From an uncultured Sphingorhabdus sp. (GTDB lineage: Bacteria > Pseudomonadota > Alphaproteobacteria > Sphingomonadales > Sphingomonadaceae): DNA of 29,127 nucleotides. The position numbers and the translations under genes were made by a program. The stretch lies in the NCBI GenBank assembly GCA_937873665.1, contig CALMYW010000472.1, positions 1-29,127 of the forward strand, written 5' to 3'. Below, piece after piece: positions 17,167 through 25,711 of the stretch. How positions within the stretch are numbered: the stretch's first letter is position 1; the number at the start of each line of letters is the position of its first letter. The notes beneath the pieces are model-generated. The model was not told the DNA's origin, made no database searches, and saw only the letters and a list, made by a program, of their open reading frames with translations.

Positions 17167-18903
17167 ATGACGTTCATCATGGGACTGCTGGAGTTGTTGT
17201 ATCGGGAGGGATTCCTTGACGAAGAAGGGATGAAGGCTGCCACCCATGCGGCAGAGCGGGCTGGCGGTGATCGCCTTGTTTCGGTGCTGTTGCGGCAGGG
17301 ACTGATCAGCGAAGAGCGTTTGCTGGAAGCGCTGGCCCGTTTCCATGGAGTCGATCTTTGGCCACCAAATCAGTTGGCCGTGTTGGTACACGCAGCACAG
17401 ACCGCGTGTGCCCCCGCTGGCCTGACCGAAGCAATGGCGAGACGACTGGAGTTTGTCCTCGCCCAGCCTTTACCGGGTCTGGGTGACGTGGACAAGGGTT
17501 TGCTACTGATCGGCAGAGATGTTTGCCGGTCGGAGATCGAAGACTGGCTGACCGCGCATGATTTGCGCGACCGCATCGCCCGGCGATATCTGCTCGCCGG
17601 CCGCGATCTCGAGCGGGTTCTCGGCGAAACCTACAGCAGCCCAGACAAAGGTTCAATTGGCAAGAAGACCTTGCAACAACTGGCAGAGGACGCACCCATC
17701 ATCGAGCTGGTCAACGGGGTATTGGCACGGGCCACTGATTCGCGGGCGTCGGATATCCATGTCGAACCCGACACCCAGGGTTTCTCCATACGGTATCGGG
17801 TCGACGGTTTGCTGTCGCCGCCGGAGCGCTATGCCCGGGACCGTTTCGACGCGGTCGTCAGTCGATTGAAGCTGATCGCCGGACTCGACATTGCTGAAAG
17901 GCGTCTGCCGCAAGATGGCCGCTTCTCAGCAAAAATGGCCGGTGTGGAGACAGATGTGCGGGTTTCAGTGATACCTGCGGTATCGGGCGAGTCCCTAGTC
18001 TTGCGCTTGTTACCCAACACCAAAGGCACGCGGTTCGAATTGTCTCGTCTCGGGATGGAGTCCGATCACTTCGAAATGTATCGGAGCTGGATGTCCCATC
18101 CGGATGGCATTGTGCTGGTAACTGGACCGACGGGAAGCGGCAAGAGCACCACCCTGTACGCCACGCTGAGCGCTTTGGACGTCCAGCATGAGCGCATCAT
18201 GACTGTTGAAGACCCGGTCGAATACCAGGTTGAGGGGATCACCCAGTTCCAGGTACATTCGGACATCGGATTCGATTTCGCCGCTGCGTTGAGGGCAATG
18301 CTGCGGCACGATCCCGACACCATCATGGTCGGTGAAATTCGGGATGTGGAGACCGCGCGCATCGCGGTGCAGTGTTCGCTCACCGGCCACCGTGTGTTCT
18401 CCACCTTGCACACCAATGATTCGGCGACCGCCTTCCTTCGCTTGGCTGACATGGGCGTAGAACCGTTTCTGATCGCCGCGACGGTGCGCGGCGTGGTCGC
18501 CCAGAGGCTGGTGCGTCGACTTTGCGCGTGTGCTGTGCCGCTGCAAAGGAAACAGCTACCGCCCGCCATTGCCGAGTGGCAGGAAGAAAATGCCCCAGCA
18601 CACGGCAACTGGTTGTGGAAGGCACCCTGTGGCTGTTCACACTGCCAGGGCACGGGTTACAAGGGACGTATCGCGGTGTATGAGTTGTTGCCGGCGAGCC
18701 AGGCGCTCAGCCAGGCATTGATTCAATCGTCCGGTATTGACGCGCTTCGACGGGTTCTCCCGCCGGGCTTTCGTACTCTACGCGATGACGCCCTGTTCAA
18801 AGCGATGCGGGGGGAAACATCGATCGCCGAAGCCCTGAGTCTTGGTGGGCTGGACAAGCATGGCGCAAGTCTACCGAGACAAGCGTTGGTGCCATCCGAA
18901 TGA
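17167..18903 (+). CDS. gspE: T2SS ATPase GspE
   Basis: A 578-residue cytoplasmic ATPase that powers the pseudopilus. The N-terminal domain (about 1-150, GLISEERLLEALARFHGVDLW) is the region that binds GspL. The motor domain has Walker A GPTGSGKSTT (320-329), Asp box EDPVEYQ, Walker B IMVGEIRDVETA and His box TGHRVFSTLHTNDS. The Cys-rich metal site is altered: the first pair is CAC instead of CxxC (RRLCACAV), the second is CGCSHC followed by GTGYKGR. The start ATG 17167 has no clear Shine-Dalgarno; ATG 17179 is an alternative. It is detached from gspF-D by the secreted-protein gene and a terminator, and overlaps the ABC permease gene by 4 bp (ATGA), so it is transcribed with the glycan exporter. 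PilB is excluded by the gsp context and the N-domain size. Confidence 0.93.
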   Translation: MTFIMGLLELLYREGFLDEEGMKAATHAAERAGGDRLVSVLLRQGLISEERLLEALARFHGVDLWPPNQLAVLVHAAQTACAPAGLTEAMARRLEFVLAQPLPGLGDVDKGLLLIGRDVCRSEIEDWLTAHDLRDRIARRYLLAGRDLERVLGETYSSPDKGSIGKKTLQQLAEDAPIIELVNGVLARATDSRASDIHVEPDTQGFSIRYRVDGLLSPPERYARDRFDAVVSRLKLIAGLDIAERRLPQDGRFSAKMAGVETDVRVSVIPAVSGESLVLRLLPNTKGTRFELSRLGMESDHFEMYRSWMSHPDGIVLVTGPTGSGKSTTLYATLSALDVQHERIMTVEDPVEYQVEGITQFQVHSDIGFDFAAALRAMLRHDPDTIMVGEIRDVETARIAVQCSLTGHRVFSTLHTNDSATAFLRLADMGVEPFLIAATVRGVVAQRLVRRLCACAVPLQRKQLPPAIAEWQEENAPAHGNWLWKAPCGCSHCQGTGYKGRIAVYELLPASQALSQALIQSSGIDALRRVLPPGFRTLRDDALFKAMRGETSIAEALSLGGLDKHGASLPRQALVPSE

Positions 18904-19685
18904 CCCTGCGCCGCTATTTTCAGCTGATCCGGACGCTGATTCATCAGGACCTGATTTCCCGCCACAAGGGCTCGCTACTTGGAAGTGTGTGGAACTGGTT
19001 TCTGCCGCTGGTCATGTTGGCCGTGTACGCGCTGGTTTTCAGCAAAATATTGCGGATGAAGTGGCCAGACAGCAAAGGTGGATCGGAACTCGAATTCACT
19101 GCGATTCTATTTGCAGGCCTCATTGTGGTGAATCTGTTCGCCGAAGTGGTTGGTCGATCCACAACGCTGATCGCAACCAATGGAAACTTGATCAAAAAAA
19201 TAAGCGTCCCACCCGCGCTCTTGCCCGTATCGCTGGTTGGTGTTGCGTCGTTCAACACCGCCATCGCGCTCTTCTTTCTTCTTTGTCTCGTCATCATGAG
19301 CGGAATTTCGCCCAGTCCGGCGTGGCTGATGATCCCGATCATTCTGCTCACGGTCGGATTGCTGGCATTGGGAGTGGCCTGGATCGTTTCCGCTCTGGCC
19401 GCCTATGTCAAGGATGTGGCACCGATAGTTCAGTCGGCGTTGGCTGCAATGGTGTTTCTCACTCCGGTTTTCTATCCCTTGAAGGCCGTCCCCACCGACT
19501 GGCAATCGATCATCCTTTTGAATCCACTGACACGACCGGTTGAAGCCTTGCGCACTGTCGTCGTCGGCGGCAAGTGGCCAAACCCCGAAGACGTGCTGAT
19601 CCCGTTGATGGTTGCTTTTGTGGTGTGCGTTATCGGGTATGCGGTTTTCAATCAACTGAAAGAAGGCTTCTCTGATGTCGTCTGA
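18900..19685 (+). CDS. wzm: ABC-2 polysaccharide exporter permease, Wzm-like
   Basis: A 261-residue inner-membrane permease of the ABC-2 family that moves undecaprenyl-linked polysaccharide (O-antigen type) across the inner membrane. The N-terminus (LRRYFQLIRTLIHQDLISRHKGSLLGSVWNW) shows the amphipathic 'RYKGSLLG' gate-helix region typical of Wzm/TagG. About six membrane helices follow (LPLVMLAVYALVF, ILFAGLIVVNLFAEV, FNTAIALFFLLCLVIMS, IILLTVGLLALGVAWIV, LAAMVFLTPVFYPL and a last one near residues 234-250). It overlaps gspE by 4 bp and the Wzt-like gene by 11 bp, indicating tight translational coupling. Confidence 0.9.
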   Translation: MTLRRYFQLIRTLIHQDLISRHKGSLLGSVWNWFLPLVMLAVYALVFSKILRMKWPDSKGGSELEFTAILFAGLIVVNLFAEVVGRSTTLIATNGNLIKKISVPPALLPVSLVGVASFNTAIALFFLLCLVIMSGISPSPAWLMIPIILLTVGLLALGVAWIVSALAAYVKDVAPIVQSALAAMVFLTPVFYPLKAVPTDWQSIILLNPLTRPVEALRTVVVGGKWPNPEDVLIPLMVAFVVCVIGYAVFNQLKEGFSDVV

Positions 19686-21015
19686 TGACATCGCCATCGC
19701 TGTGTCGGATCTGGAGAAAGTGTATCGACTCCACCGTACGCCGCACGAAAAAATGATGTGTCTGCTGAGTGGTGCACGACTCTTCCCCGGAGAAGTCAGG
19801 AAGGTTCTCGATGGCGTATCGTTCGAACTGCATCGTGGCGAGTCGCTCGGGATCATCGGGGTGAATGGCTCCGGAAAATCCACTCTTCTGCAAATCATTG
19901 CCGGAACACTGCAGCCGACCGCAGGCGCTGTCCGCGTCAACGGGAAAATCGCCGCCATCCTGGAACTCGGCGCAGGATTCAATCCCGAGCTCAGCGGACG
20001 TGAGAACGTCTCGATTCTGTCGCGACTATATGGTGTCGGACGCGGTGACATTACCGCGGTCGAACAAAAAATCATTGAATTCTCCGAAATCGGGGCGTAT
20101 CTCGAACAGCCGGTAAAACATTATTCGAGCGGGATGTTTGTCAGGCTGGCGTTCTCCGTAATCATTCACGTACAGGCCGATATACTTGTCGTAGACGAAG
20201 CCTTGGCCGTAGGTGACGCGTTCTTTGCTCAGAAATGCCTTCGACATCTGGAGCAGTTCAGAAAACGCGGGACACTGATCTTTGTATCCCATGACATGGC
20301 AGCAATTCGCAGCGTTTGTTCCCGTGTGATATGGCTCGAAGATGGTGTGATTCGCGCGATTGGCGATCCCCGCGTCGTGGGTGACAGTTATCTCGAATCA
20401 CGGCATAAAAGCAACGAAATGCCCACCCCGCTGGTTATGGAAAAGATACCGAGCAAAATTATCAAAGGAACTAGCGCGATCTATCGTGTTGATGGGCCGA
20501 AAATCAGGGATATTGGTGGCGAGAGTCATTTTGTATTGACACAAGGATTTCAAGATCAGAGAGCATTCGGTGATGGTGGAGCGAAAATAGTCGATGTCAG
20601 TTTGAGGGCTGCGGATGGAAGCAAAATAAAAGTCTTTCATCCTGGCGTGGATCTTACCATTCGAATCGAAGCGAAAATAATCTCTACCATTGATTCGCCG
20701 ATATTTGGATTTTTCATACGCAACAGAATGGGATTGAATATATTCGGTGATAACTCATTCGAATATTTTGCCGAAGAATCATTGATTGCGAAGCAAGGCG
20801 AACGATGGTATGCGGAATTCGAATTCGAAATGCCATTACTACCGAAGGGCGAATATTCCATCAGTGTTGCGTTGGCGAGCGGTACCAATACTGTTCATAC
20901 GCAAATGCACTGGGTACACGACGCGTTATTTTTCAACTCATTTGATCGTCAGGTTCATGCGGACATACTATCTCTTCCACTTCGGTCGATACGGATAGGG
21001 AGTCAAGAGGAATGA
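19675..21015 (+). CDS. wzt: ABC polysaccharide exporter ATPase with C-terminal recognition domain, Wzt-like
   Basis: A 446-residue ATPase partner of the preceding permease. The nucleotide-binding domain (1-about 240) has Walker A GVNGSGKST (62-70), the signature YSSGM (150-154), Walker B ILVVDEAL and the switch VSHD. The segment LGAGFNPELSGREN is the Wzt/TagH-type loop. Residues about 290-446 form a beta-sandwich of the Wzt_C kind, which in E. coli O8/O9a binds the modified non-reducing end of the finished O-polysaccharide. Its presence predicts a capped glycan and fits the methyltransferase that starts 4 bp back in the next frame. Base composition becomes AT-richer from about 20400, where this C-terminal domain begins. 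Confidence 0.92.
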   Translation: MSSDDIAIAVSDLEKVYRLHRTPHEKMMCLLSGARLFPGEVRKVLDGVSFELHRGESLGIIGVNGSGKSTLLQIIAGTLQPTAGAVRVNGKIAAILELGAGFNPELSGRENVSILSRLYGVGRGDITAVEQKIIEFSEIGAYLEQPVKHYSSGMFVRLAFSVIIHVQADILVVDEALAVGDAFFAQKCLRHLEQFRKRGTLIFVSHDMAAIRSVCSRVIWLEDGVIRAIGDPRVVGDSYLESRHKSNEMPTPLVMEKIPSKIIKGTSAIYRVDGPKIRDIGGESHFVLTQGFQDQRAFGDGGAKIVDVSLRAADGSKIKVFHPGVDLTIRIEAKIISTIDSPIFGFFIRNRMGLNIFGDNSFEYFAEESLIAKQGERWYAEFEFEMPLLPKGEYSISVALASGTNTVHTQMHWVHDALFFNSFDRQVHADILSLPLRSIRIGSQEE

Positions 21016-22805
21016 ACGATACCCACCTTTACAATCGTCAGGTTAATATTGAAAATATCCACCAGAACTCCTTGTCACTCATTTATTCGAAGATAAACGA
21101 GGGTCAAACAGTACTTGATGTCGGGGCTGGTGACGGAGGATTAGGAAAGGCGCTCGTAAAATGGAAGGGATGTTCCGTTGATGGAGTCACGTACAATGAG
21201 GAAGAATATTTTCAAATTAGTAAGTTCTACCGGCAAGCCTGGTGTTTTGATCTGGATCGGGAAAAAATTACTTCGAGAATATCCGGAAATAAATATGATG
21301 TCATTGTATGTGGCGACGTTCTTGAGCATTTGAAAAATGCTGAGCAGGTTCTTTCGGATCTTCTGCAGCTGATTGGGAAAGATGGGAAGATCATCTTGTC
21401 GATACCGAACGTAACCTATGGTCCCGCGTTGGCCTCATTGTTGTCGGGAAACTTTCCAAGAACTAACGAAGGAATATTTGACTCCACTCATCTTCGTTTC
21501 TTCGATAGAAAGCAGCTAACCCATCTGTGCGAAAGAGTTGGCGCGATGGTAATCGAAAGGGATGCGATATCAATAAAACTTGAGAACTCCGAATTTTCGG
21601 GGATAAATTTCCAGGAAATGCCGACTAGCGTCATCCGATATATTGAAGCGAGAGAAGATTCAGGAATATATCAGTTTGTCTGGACTCTCGCGAAGAGTCC
21701 AGCGATCATGAAGGAAAAAATGCCGTCTCCGGCTTATCCGAAATTTCCGGATATCAGTTTCGAAAGAGTCTATTCATTAAAAATATACGTAGATCGTGGA
21801 AATGGATTCAATGAGGCAGACTCTATTGATCGATGTGCGGTCCGCAATCAAGGAAGAAAAAAAATTCAGATAGACCTTGATTCATCGAACAGAGAAATAC
21901 GCGGGATACGCATCGACTGGCCTCCACCGCCGATTGTACTTGCCATCGAAAGCATCGAACTCAGCAGTTGCGATGGTGACCGGGTTCTTGTGTGGCGGGG
22001 CGGGGAATCTGAAGCTATCAAAACGGTAGGTGCGGTCTGTGCCAAATCACCGCTCGGTGAGCCAGGTTTTCTTCTCATCCCCGAACTGGCACACTCTTAT
22101 ACGGAGATATCTATTTCCCCTAGAAGCAACTCAATTGTATTAGAGGGGGTGATTGATGGGCGCGATGTTCTTTACACTAATCCGAAGGCGATGATCGCGT
22201 TGATAAAGAGAGGGCTAGGCAGCAACAATGGAAGTGCCGAATCGGCGGCTAAATTCGCCGGTGAAGATAAAACTGAAATAGCGCTTCAGAGAATCAATGA
22301 AACTCTGAATGAGTTGTATAGTTACCTTCCGAAGGAGATAGAACGTGTCTCTTCTTTGTGTGCCGAAACACTTCTTCAGACCCGCGAGGACGCCAGAAAA
22401 CTACCTCTGCTGCAAGAAATGTTTTCGGTGTCCAACATCCTTGCAAGTGAGATGTCTTTTGTTCGGAGCCGTGTCGACGAACTCTACGGGTTTGTACCCG
22501 GGGCGTTGGCAAGCAAGAGTGATGAGTTGATAGAACTGTGCCGCTACTTGGTAGAAAGGGAGAATGCTCATCATGACTTGATTTACGGGCCATTGAAGGA
22601 TTATATTCAATCCGTGATGTTTGATCAACAGAAGATTTCAAATCGCATTTCAGAGCGTATCGAAACGATAAAGGATCAACATGAACGGATCCTCGAAGAG
22701 ATCAGAGAAGAGCAGAAACGATCTTCACGCGTGTTGGATGGATTGGAAAGGCGAACATTTCATCGCTGGCTTGGACGCCTAAAACACTCCCTCTTCTCAC
22801 GGTGA
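21012..22805 (+). CDS. Methyltransferase with beta domain and long coiled coil, WbdD-like architecture
   Basis: A 597-residue protein. Residues about 25-170 are a class I SAM methyltransferase: motif I VLDVGAGDGGLG (34-45), CGDVLEHL, GKDGKIILSIPN. Residues about 255-400 are a beta-rich domain (YSLKIYVDRGNGFNEADS) like the glycan-binding sandwich found beside such enzymes. From about 415 to 575 the chain is helical with heptad-like patterns (LNELYSYLPKEIERVSSLC, ISERIETIKDQHERILEEI), and it ends in a basic amphipathic tail (RTFHRWLGRLKHSLFSR). This resembles WbdD, whose methyltransferase caps the growing O-chain, whose coiled coil sets chain length and whose tail binds the membrane. The kinase domain of WbdD is absent. 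The start overlaps the wzt stop (ATGA). Confidence 0.8.
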   Translation: MNDTHLYNRQVNIENIHQNSLSLIYSKINEGQTVLDVGAGDGGLGKALVKWKGCSVDGVTYNEEEYFQISKFYRQAWCFDLDREKITSRISGNKYDVIVCGDVLEHLKNAEQVLSDLLQLIGKDGKIILSIPNVTYGPALASLLSGNFPRTNEGIFDSTHLRFFDRKQLTHLCERVGAMVIERDAISIKLENSEFSGINFQEMPTSVIRYIEAREDSGIYQFVWTLAKSPAIMKEKMPSPAYPKFPDISFERVYSLKIYVDRGNGFNEADSIDRCAVRNQGRKKIQIDLDSSNREIRGIRIDWPPPPIVLAIESIELSSCDGDRVLVWRGGESEAIKTVGAVCAKSPLGEPGFLLIPELAHSYTEISISPRSNSIVLEGVIDGRDVLYTNPKAMIALIKRGLGSNNGSAESAAKFAGEDKTEIALQRINETLNELYSYLPKEIERVSSLCAETLLQTREDARKLPLLQEMFSVSNILASEMSFVRSRVDELYGFVPGALASKSDELIELCRYLVERENAHHDLIYGPLKDYIQSVMFDQQKISNRISERIETIKDQHERILEEIREEQKRSSRVLDGLERRTFHRWLGRLKHSLFSR

Positions 22806-22806
22806 G

Positions 22807-24480
22807 TTGAAAACTGAAGCAAATTGGATGATGCTTTATTCGGTGGACTCTTTGGCTTGGAACGAGCGTGCTGTATTTGGGTACGGCTGGATAATTTCTG
22901 AGCGCTCGGAAATCGATAGTGTATCGCTGCTTCTCTTCACCGAAGACGCGGAGGCGGTAAAACCACAAGAGACCTTTCAGTGTGAGTACCCAGTTCCGCG
23001 CAAAGATGTGGAAGAATATCATTCTCAATACCGAGCTAGGGCATTGAATTCAGGCTGGCGAGTGTGTGGATCGATCGCAGGCTTAAAGTATCAGAGAGTT
23101 GACATTCGTGTCAAACTCAACGATGGAACTGAGGAATATATTCCACGAGTCGCCATGCAGGCCCAACTTAAGGTCCCGTCTGTATCAGCCATTGAAAGCA
23201 AAGCTCGTTGGTTAATATTTTCGGGCCGCAAATTCATTGATTTGATTGCCAACCGGAAATATAGATACGCTCTAGAAAAATTAAGGAGTCGGTTCAATTT
23301 TGGTCATTATGACAAGCTGGAAAATCAACAAGCCTATGCTCAGCTCGACGAACTAGAAATAGCAGATGCGCCATGGGTCCTGATCGTTGATCATGACATG
23401 GGAGGCGGAGCAAATAAATTCAGAGAGGAAATTGTTCGTAAGTACTTGTCGTCCAAGACCAACGTAATCGTACTTAAAAACAATCTCATTAAATTGTCGT
23501 TGACAATCGATCTGCGTCGCGAACTTGAAACAAAATCTTTCTCCCTAAATAGAATCGTTGATTTTCTGCTGTGGTTGTCGACAAAAAAAATTCAAGCTTT
23601 AGTCTACAATAACTTGGTTTCATATGACACACCTTTTTCTGTGTTGAAAGGTCTGAGTCAACTTAAGTCCTCCACCGATGCAGAACTGATCATTTTTGTT
23701 CACGACTATTTCTCTGTATGTCCGTCCCCGCATCTGATAAATTCAGAAGGAAATTTCTGTAAAATACCGGATCCCGCTGTTTGTGCTCTTTGCCTTTCGC
23801 GCAATCGTCGGTCGTTCGTTCCCCTTTACAATAGAACGAGTATTGAAGAATGGCGAAACGAATGGCGTCAATTCTACGCCGTATCTGACAAGATAATTTG
23901 TTTTTCTGCTTCATCGAAAGTTATTTTGGAGAACGTCTTTGGGTCCGAATGCACTTCCGATAAGCTGGAAGTTCGGCCTCATGTTGTCGCGGTCAGCGGG
24001 GCGTTCCGTATGCGAGATGTGCCATCGGCGGCAATTACCGTGGGTGTAGTCGGGCACATCAATTTTGAGAAAGGGGCTCATGTCATCGAGAGAATCGTTG
24101 ACTATCTTGAATCGGCAAGGATCGACGGTAGCGTTGTTGTTATCGGATCATTGGAGTCTGGAAGAAGCTCTAGTCGACTGAAGATTACCGGACCATACAG
24201 GCCGTCCGATCTTGCCGAATGGCTTGACAAGACCAACGTCAATATATGCCTCGTCCCTTCCATTTGCCCTGAAACATTCTCCTATGTTTCTCAGGAATTG
24301 ATTGAGCTCGGTGTTCCCGTGGCTTCCTTCGATCTAGGGGCGCCGCCGGAGAGAATTCGTGCATACGCCAAGGGGCATGTTCTGCGTTGCAGCCCAGAGG
24401 CGGATGGAGGCGAAATTTGGTCGGAGTTGGAGTTTTTTAATAATAAGGTCAGTAATGCAAGAGGTTCACGTTTTCACTAG
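22807..24480 (+). CDS. Glycosyltransferase (GT-B, family 4-like) with N-terminal beta domain
   Basis: A 557-residue protein, likely a cytoplasmic glycosyltransferase of the O-polysaccharide pathway. Residues about 10-120 form a beta-rich module (SVDSLAWNERAVFGYGWI). From about 190 a GT-B fold follows: WVLIVDHDMGGGANKF, LIIFVHDYFSVCPSPHLI, then the C-terminal Rossmann half with ITVGVVGHINFEKGAHVI and the donor-site segment SICPETFSYVSQELIELG, where the Glu pair matches GT4 enzymes. A Cys cluster (FCKIPDPAVCALCLS) recalls a motif seen in some GT4 proteins. The TTG at 22807, one base after the previous stop, is the listed start; ATG 22828 is an alternative and neither has a good Shine-Dalgarno. 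The last 26 bp overlap the next gene. Confidence 0.78.
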   Translation: MKTEANWMMLYSVDSLAWNERAVFGYGWIISERSEIDSVSLLLFTEDAEAVKPQETFQCEYPVPRKDVEEYHSQYRARALNSGWRVCGSIAGLKYQRVDIRVKLNDGTEEYIPRVAMQAQLKVPSVSAIESKARWLIFSGRKFIDLIANRKYRYALEKLRSRFNFGHYDKLENQQAYAQLDELEIADAPWVLIVDHDMGGGANKFREEIVRKYLSSKTNVIVLKNNLIKLSLTIDLRRELETKSFSLNRIVDFLLWLSTKKIQALVYNNLVSYDTPFSVLKGLSQLKSSTDAELIIFVHDYFSVCPSPHLINSEGNFCKIPDPAVCALCLSRNRRSFVPLYNRTSIEEWRNEWRQFYAVSDKIICFSASSKVILENVFGSECTSDKLEVRPHVVAVSGAFRMRDVPSAAITVGVVGHINFEKGAHVIERIVDYLESARIDGSVVVIGSLESGRSSSRLKITGPYRPSDLAEWLDKTNVNICLVPSICPETFSYVSQELIELGVPVASFDLGAPPERIRAYAKGHVLRCSPEADGGEIWSELEFFNNKVSNARGSRFH

Positions 24481-25705
24481 TTCGGCGCTGAACTATATCC
24501 CAAAAGTTCGTGCGCTGCTTGAGTCGGTAAGGAATTTTCATCCGGAATGGAGATTTCATCTTGCGCTCTCCGAGAATTTAGGCAATGAGGCCGAAATTAA
24601 TTCGTTTGGTTTTGACAGCATTGTGCCGATTGATCGGCTAAACATCCCGGACTGGAAGAAGTGGGCGTTTTGTCACAATATTGTTGAACTGTCGACGGCA
24701 ATTAAGCCGTTCATGTTCATTCATCTTTTTCGGCACGAACAGGCTGCCAAAGTTATTTATTTTGATCCAGATACAGTTCTTTTCTCGAGGCTGGATGATA
24801 TTGTTTCTTTCCTGGATTCGAGCAGCATTCTTTTGACACCACATCAAACCGACCCGGAGCTTACCTTGGGGGGTGTTAGGGATAATGAAATAAGCAGTTT
24901 GAAACATGGCGTATTTAATCTCGGATTTCTCGGTCTTGCTCGCGGCGCGGAGTCGTATCGCTTTAGCAAATGGTGGGCAGACCGGCTATATCATTTCTGT
25001 GTTGATAATATTCCGCAAGGTCTGTTTACCGACCAACGCTGGATGGATCTTGTTCCATGCCTCTTTGACGAGGTAGGAGTTGTGCGATCGACTCGCCATA
25101 ATGTGGCAACATGGAACCTTACCACCCGGGAATTGTCAAAACAGGGCGATCAGGTGATGGTGGACAATGAGCCTCTTGGTTTTTACCATTTTACTGGTTT
25201 TGATAGTGGCGCCCATCATCTTATGAAGGCAAAGGTCGGACGCAATAATACTCGGCAAGTTGATGAGCTCCTGGAATGGTATGCAGACTATCAGGCGCGC
25301 TGCGCCGAAGATCCGTTGTTGAAGAAAAACTGGGGTCTCAGGAATTTTTATAATGGTGTCCCCATAACAAAAGAGCAGCGACTTGTATTCAGGCTGAGGG
25401 AGGATCTCTGGCAAGCCTTTGACGACCCGTTCGATCCGAACGGGTATCTCAACTGGTGGACGCATCAAGGAAGGTCTGAGTTCCCTGGCTTGTTCGATGC
25501 GGCGAATTTTGAGAATGAATATAAAAGATTGAAGGGCCTCTTGCCAGCAGGGTTTCGAGGGAAGTCTGGTGTCGATTTTGGGGCCCTGGCCAGTATGGTG
25601 GCAAGTAGTTTGTCTTCCCCGGCGTCCATGAAGGCGGTATCCGGTCGCGCTATGACTGTTTTCAAACAAGAGGGCCTGCGTGGTATATTCAGAAGAATTC
25701 GATAG
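24455..25705 (+). CDS. Glycosyltransferase, GT-A fold (family 8-like)
   Basis: A 416-residue protein with an N-terminal GT-A domain. It opens with VHVFTSSALNYIPKVRALLESV, has the metal-binding DxD in VIYFDPDTVLF (D-P-D near residue 106) and the acceptor-side segment GVFNLGFLGLAR, followed by FTDQRWMDLVPCLF and GFYHFTGFD, a layout shared with family 8-like and related polysaccharide transferases. The C-terminal 120 residues are not recognised (DPFDPNGYLNWWTHQGRSEF). The start MQEVHVF at 24455 has AAGG upstream; the longer frame to 24359 lies inside the previous gene. It is part of the same run as the ABC exporter. Confidence 0.78.
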   Translation: MQEVHVFTSSALNYIPKVRALLESVRNFHPEWRFHLALSENLGNEAEINSFGFDSIVPIDRLNIPDWKKWAFCHNIVELSTAIKPFMFIHLFRHEQAAKVIYFDPDTVLFSRLDDIVSFLDSSSILLTPHQTDPELTLGGVRDNEISSLKHGVFNLGFLGLARGAESYRFSKWWADRLYHFCVDNIPQGLFTDQRWMDLVPCLFDEVGVVRSTRHNVATWNLTTRELSKQGDQVMVDNEPLGFYHFTGFDSGAHHLMKAKVGRNNTRQVDELLEWYADYQARCAEDPLLKKNWGLRNFYNGVPITKEQRLVFRLREDLWQAFDDPFDPNGYLNWWTHQGRSEFPGLFDAANFENEYKRLKGLLPAGFRGKSGVDFGALASMVASSLSSPASMKAVSGRAMTVFKQEGLRGIFRRIR

Positions 25706-25711
25706 CAAAAA

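Noticed and set aside
18842..19543. 233-residue plus-strand frame
   Set aside because: It is a shadow of the gspE end and wzm; the alternative frame shows the membrane helices expected of an ABC-2 permease.
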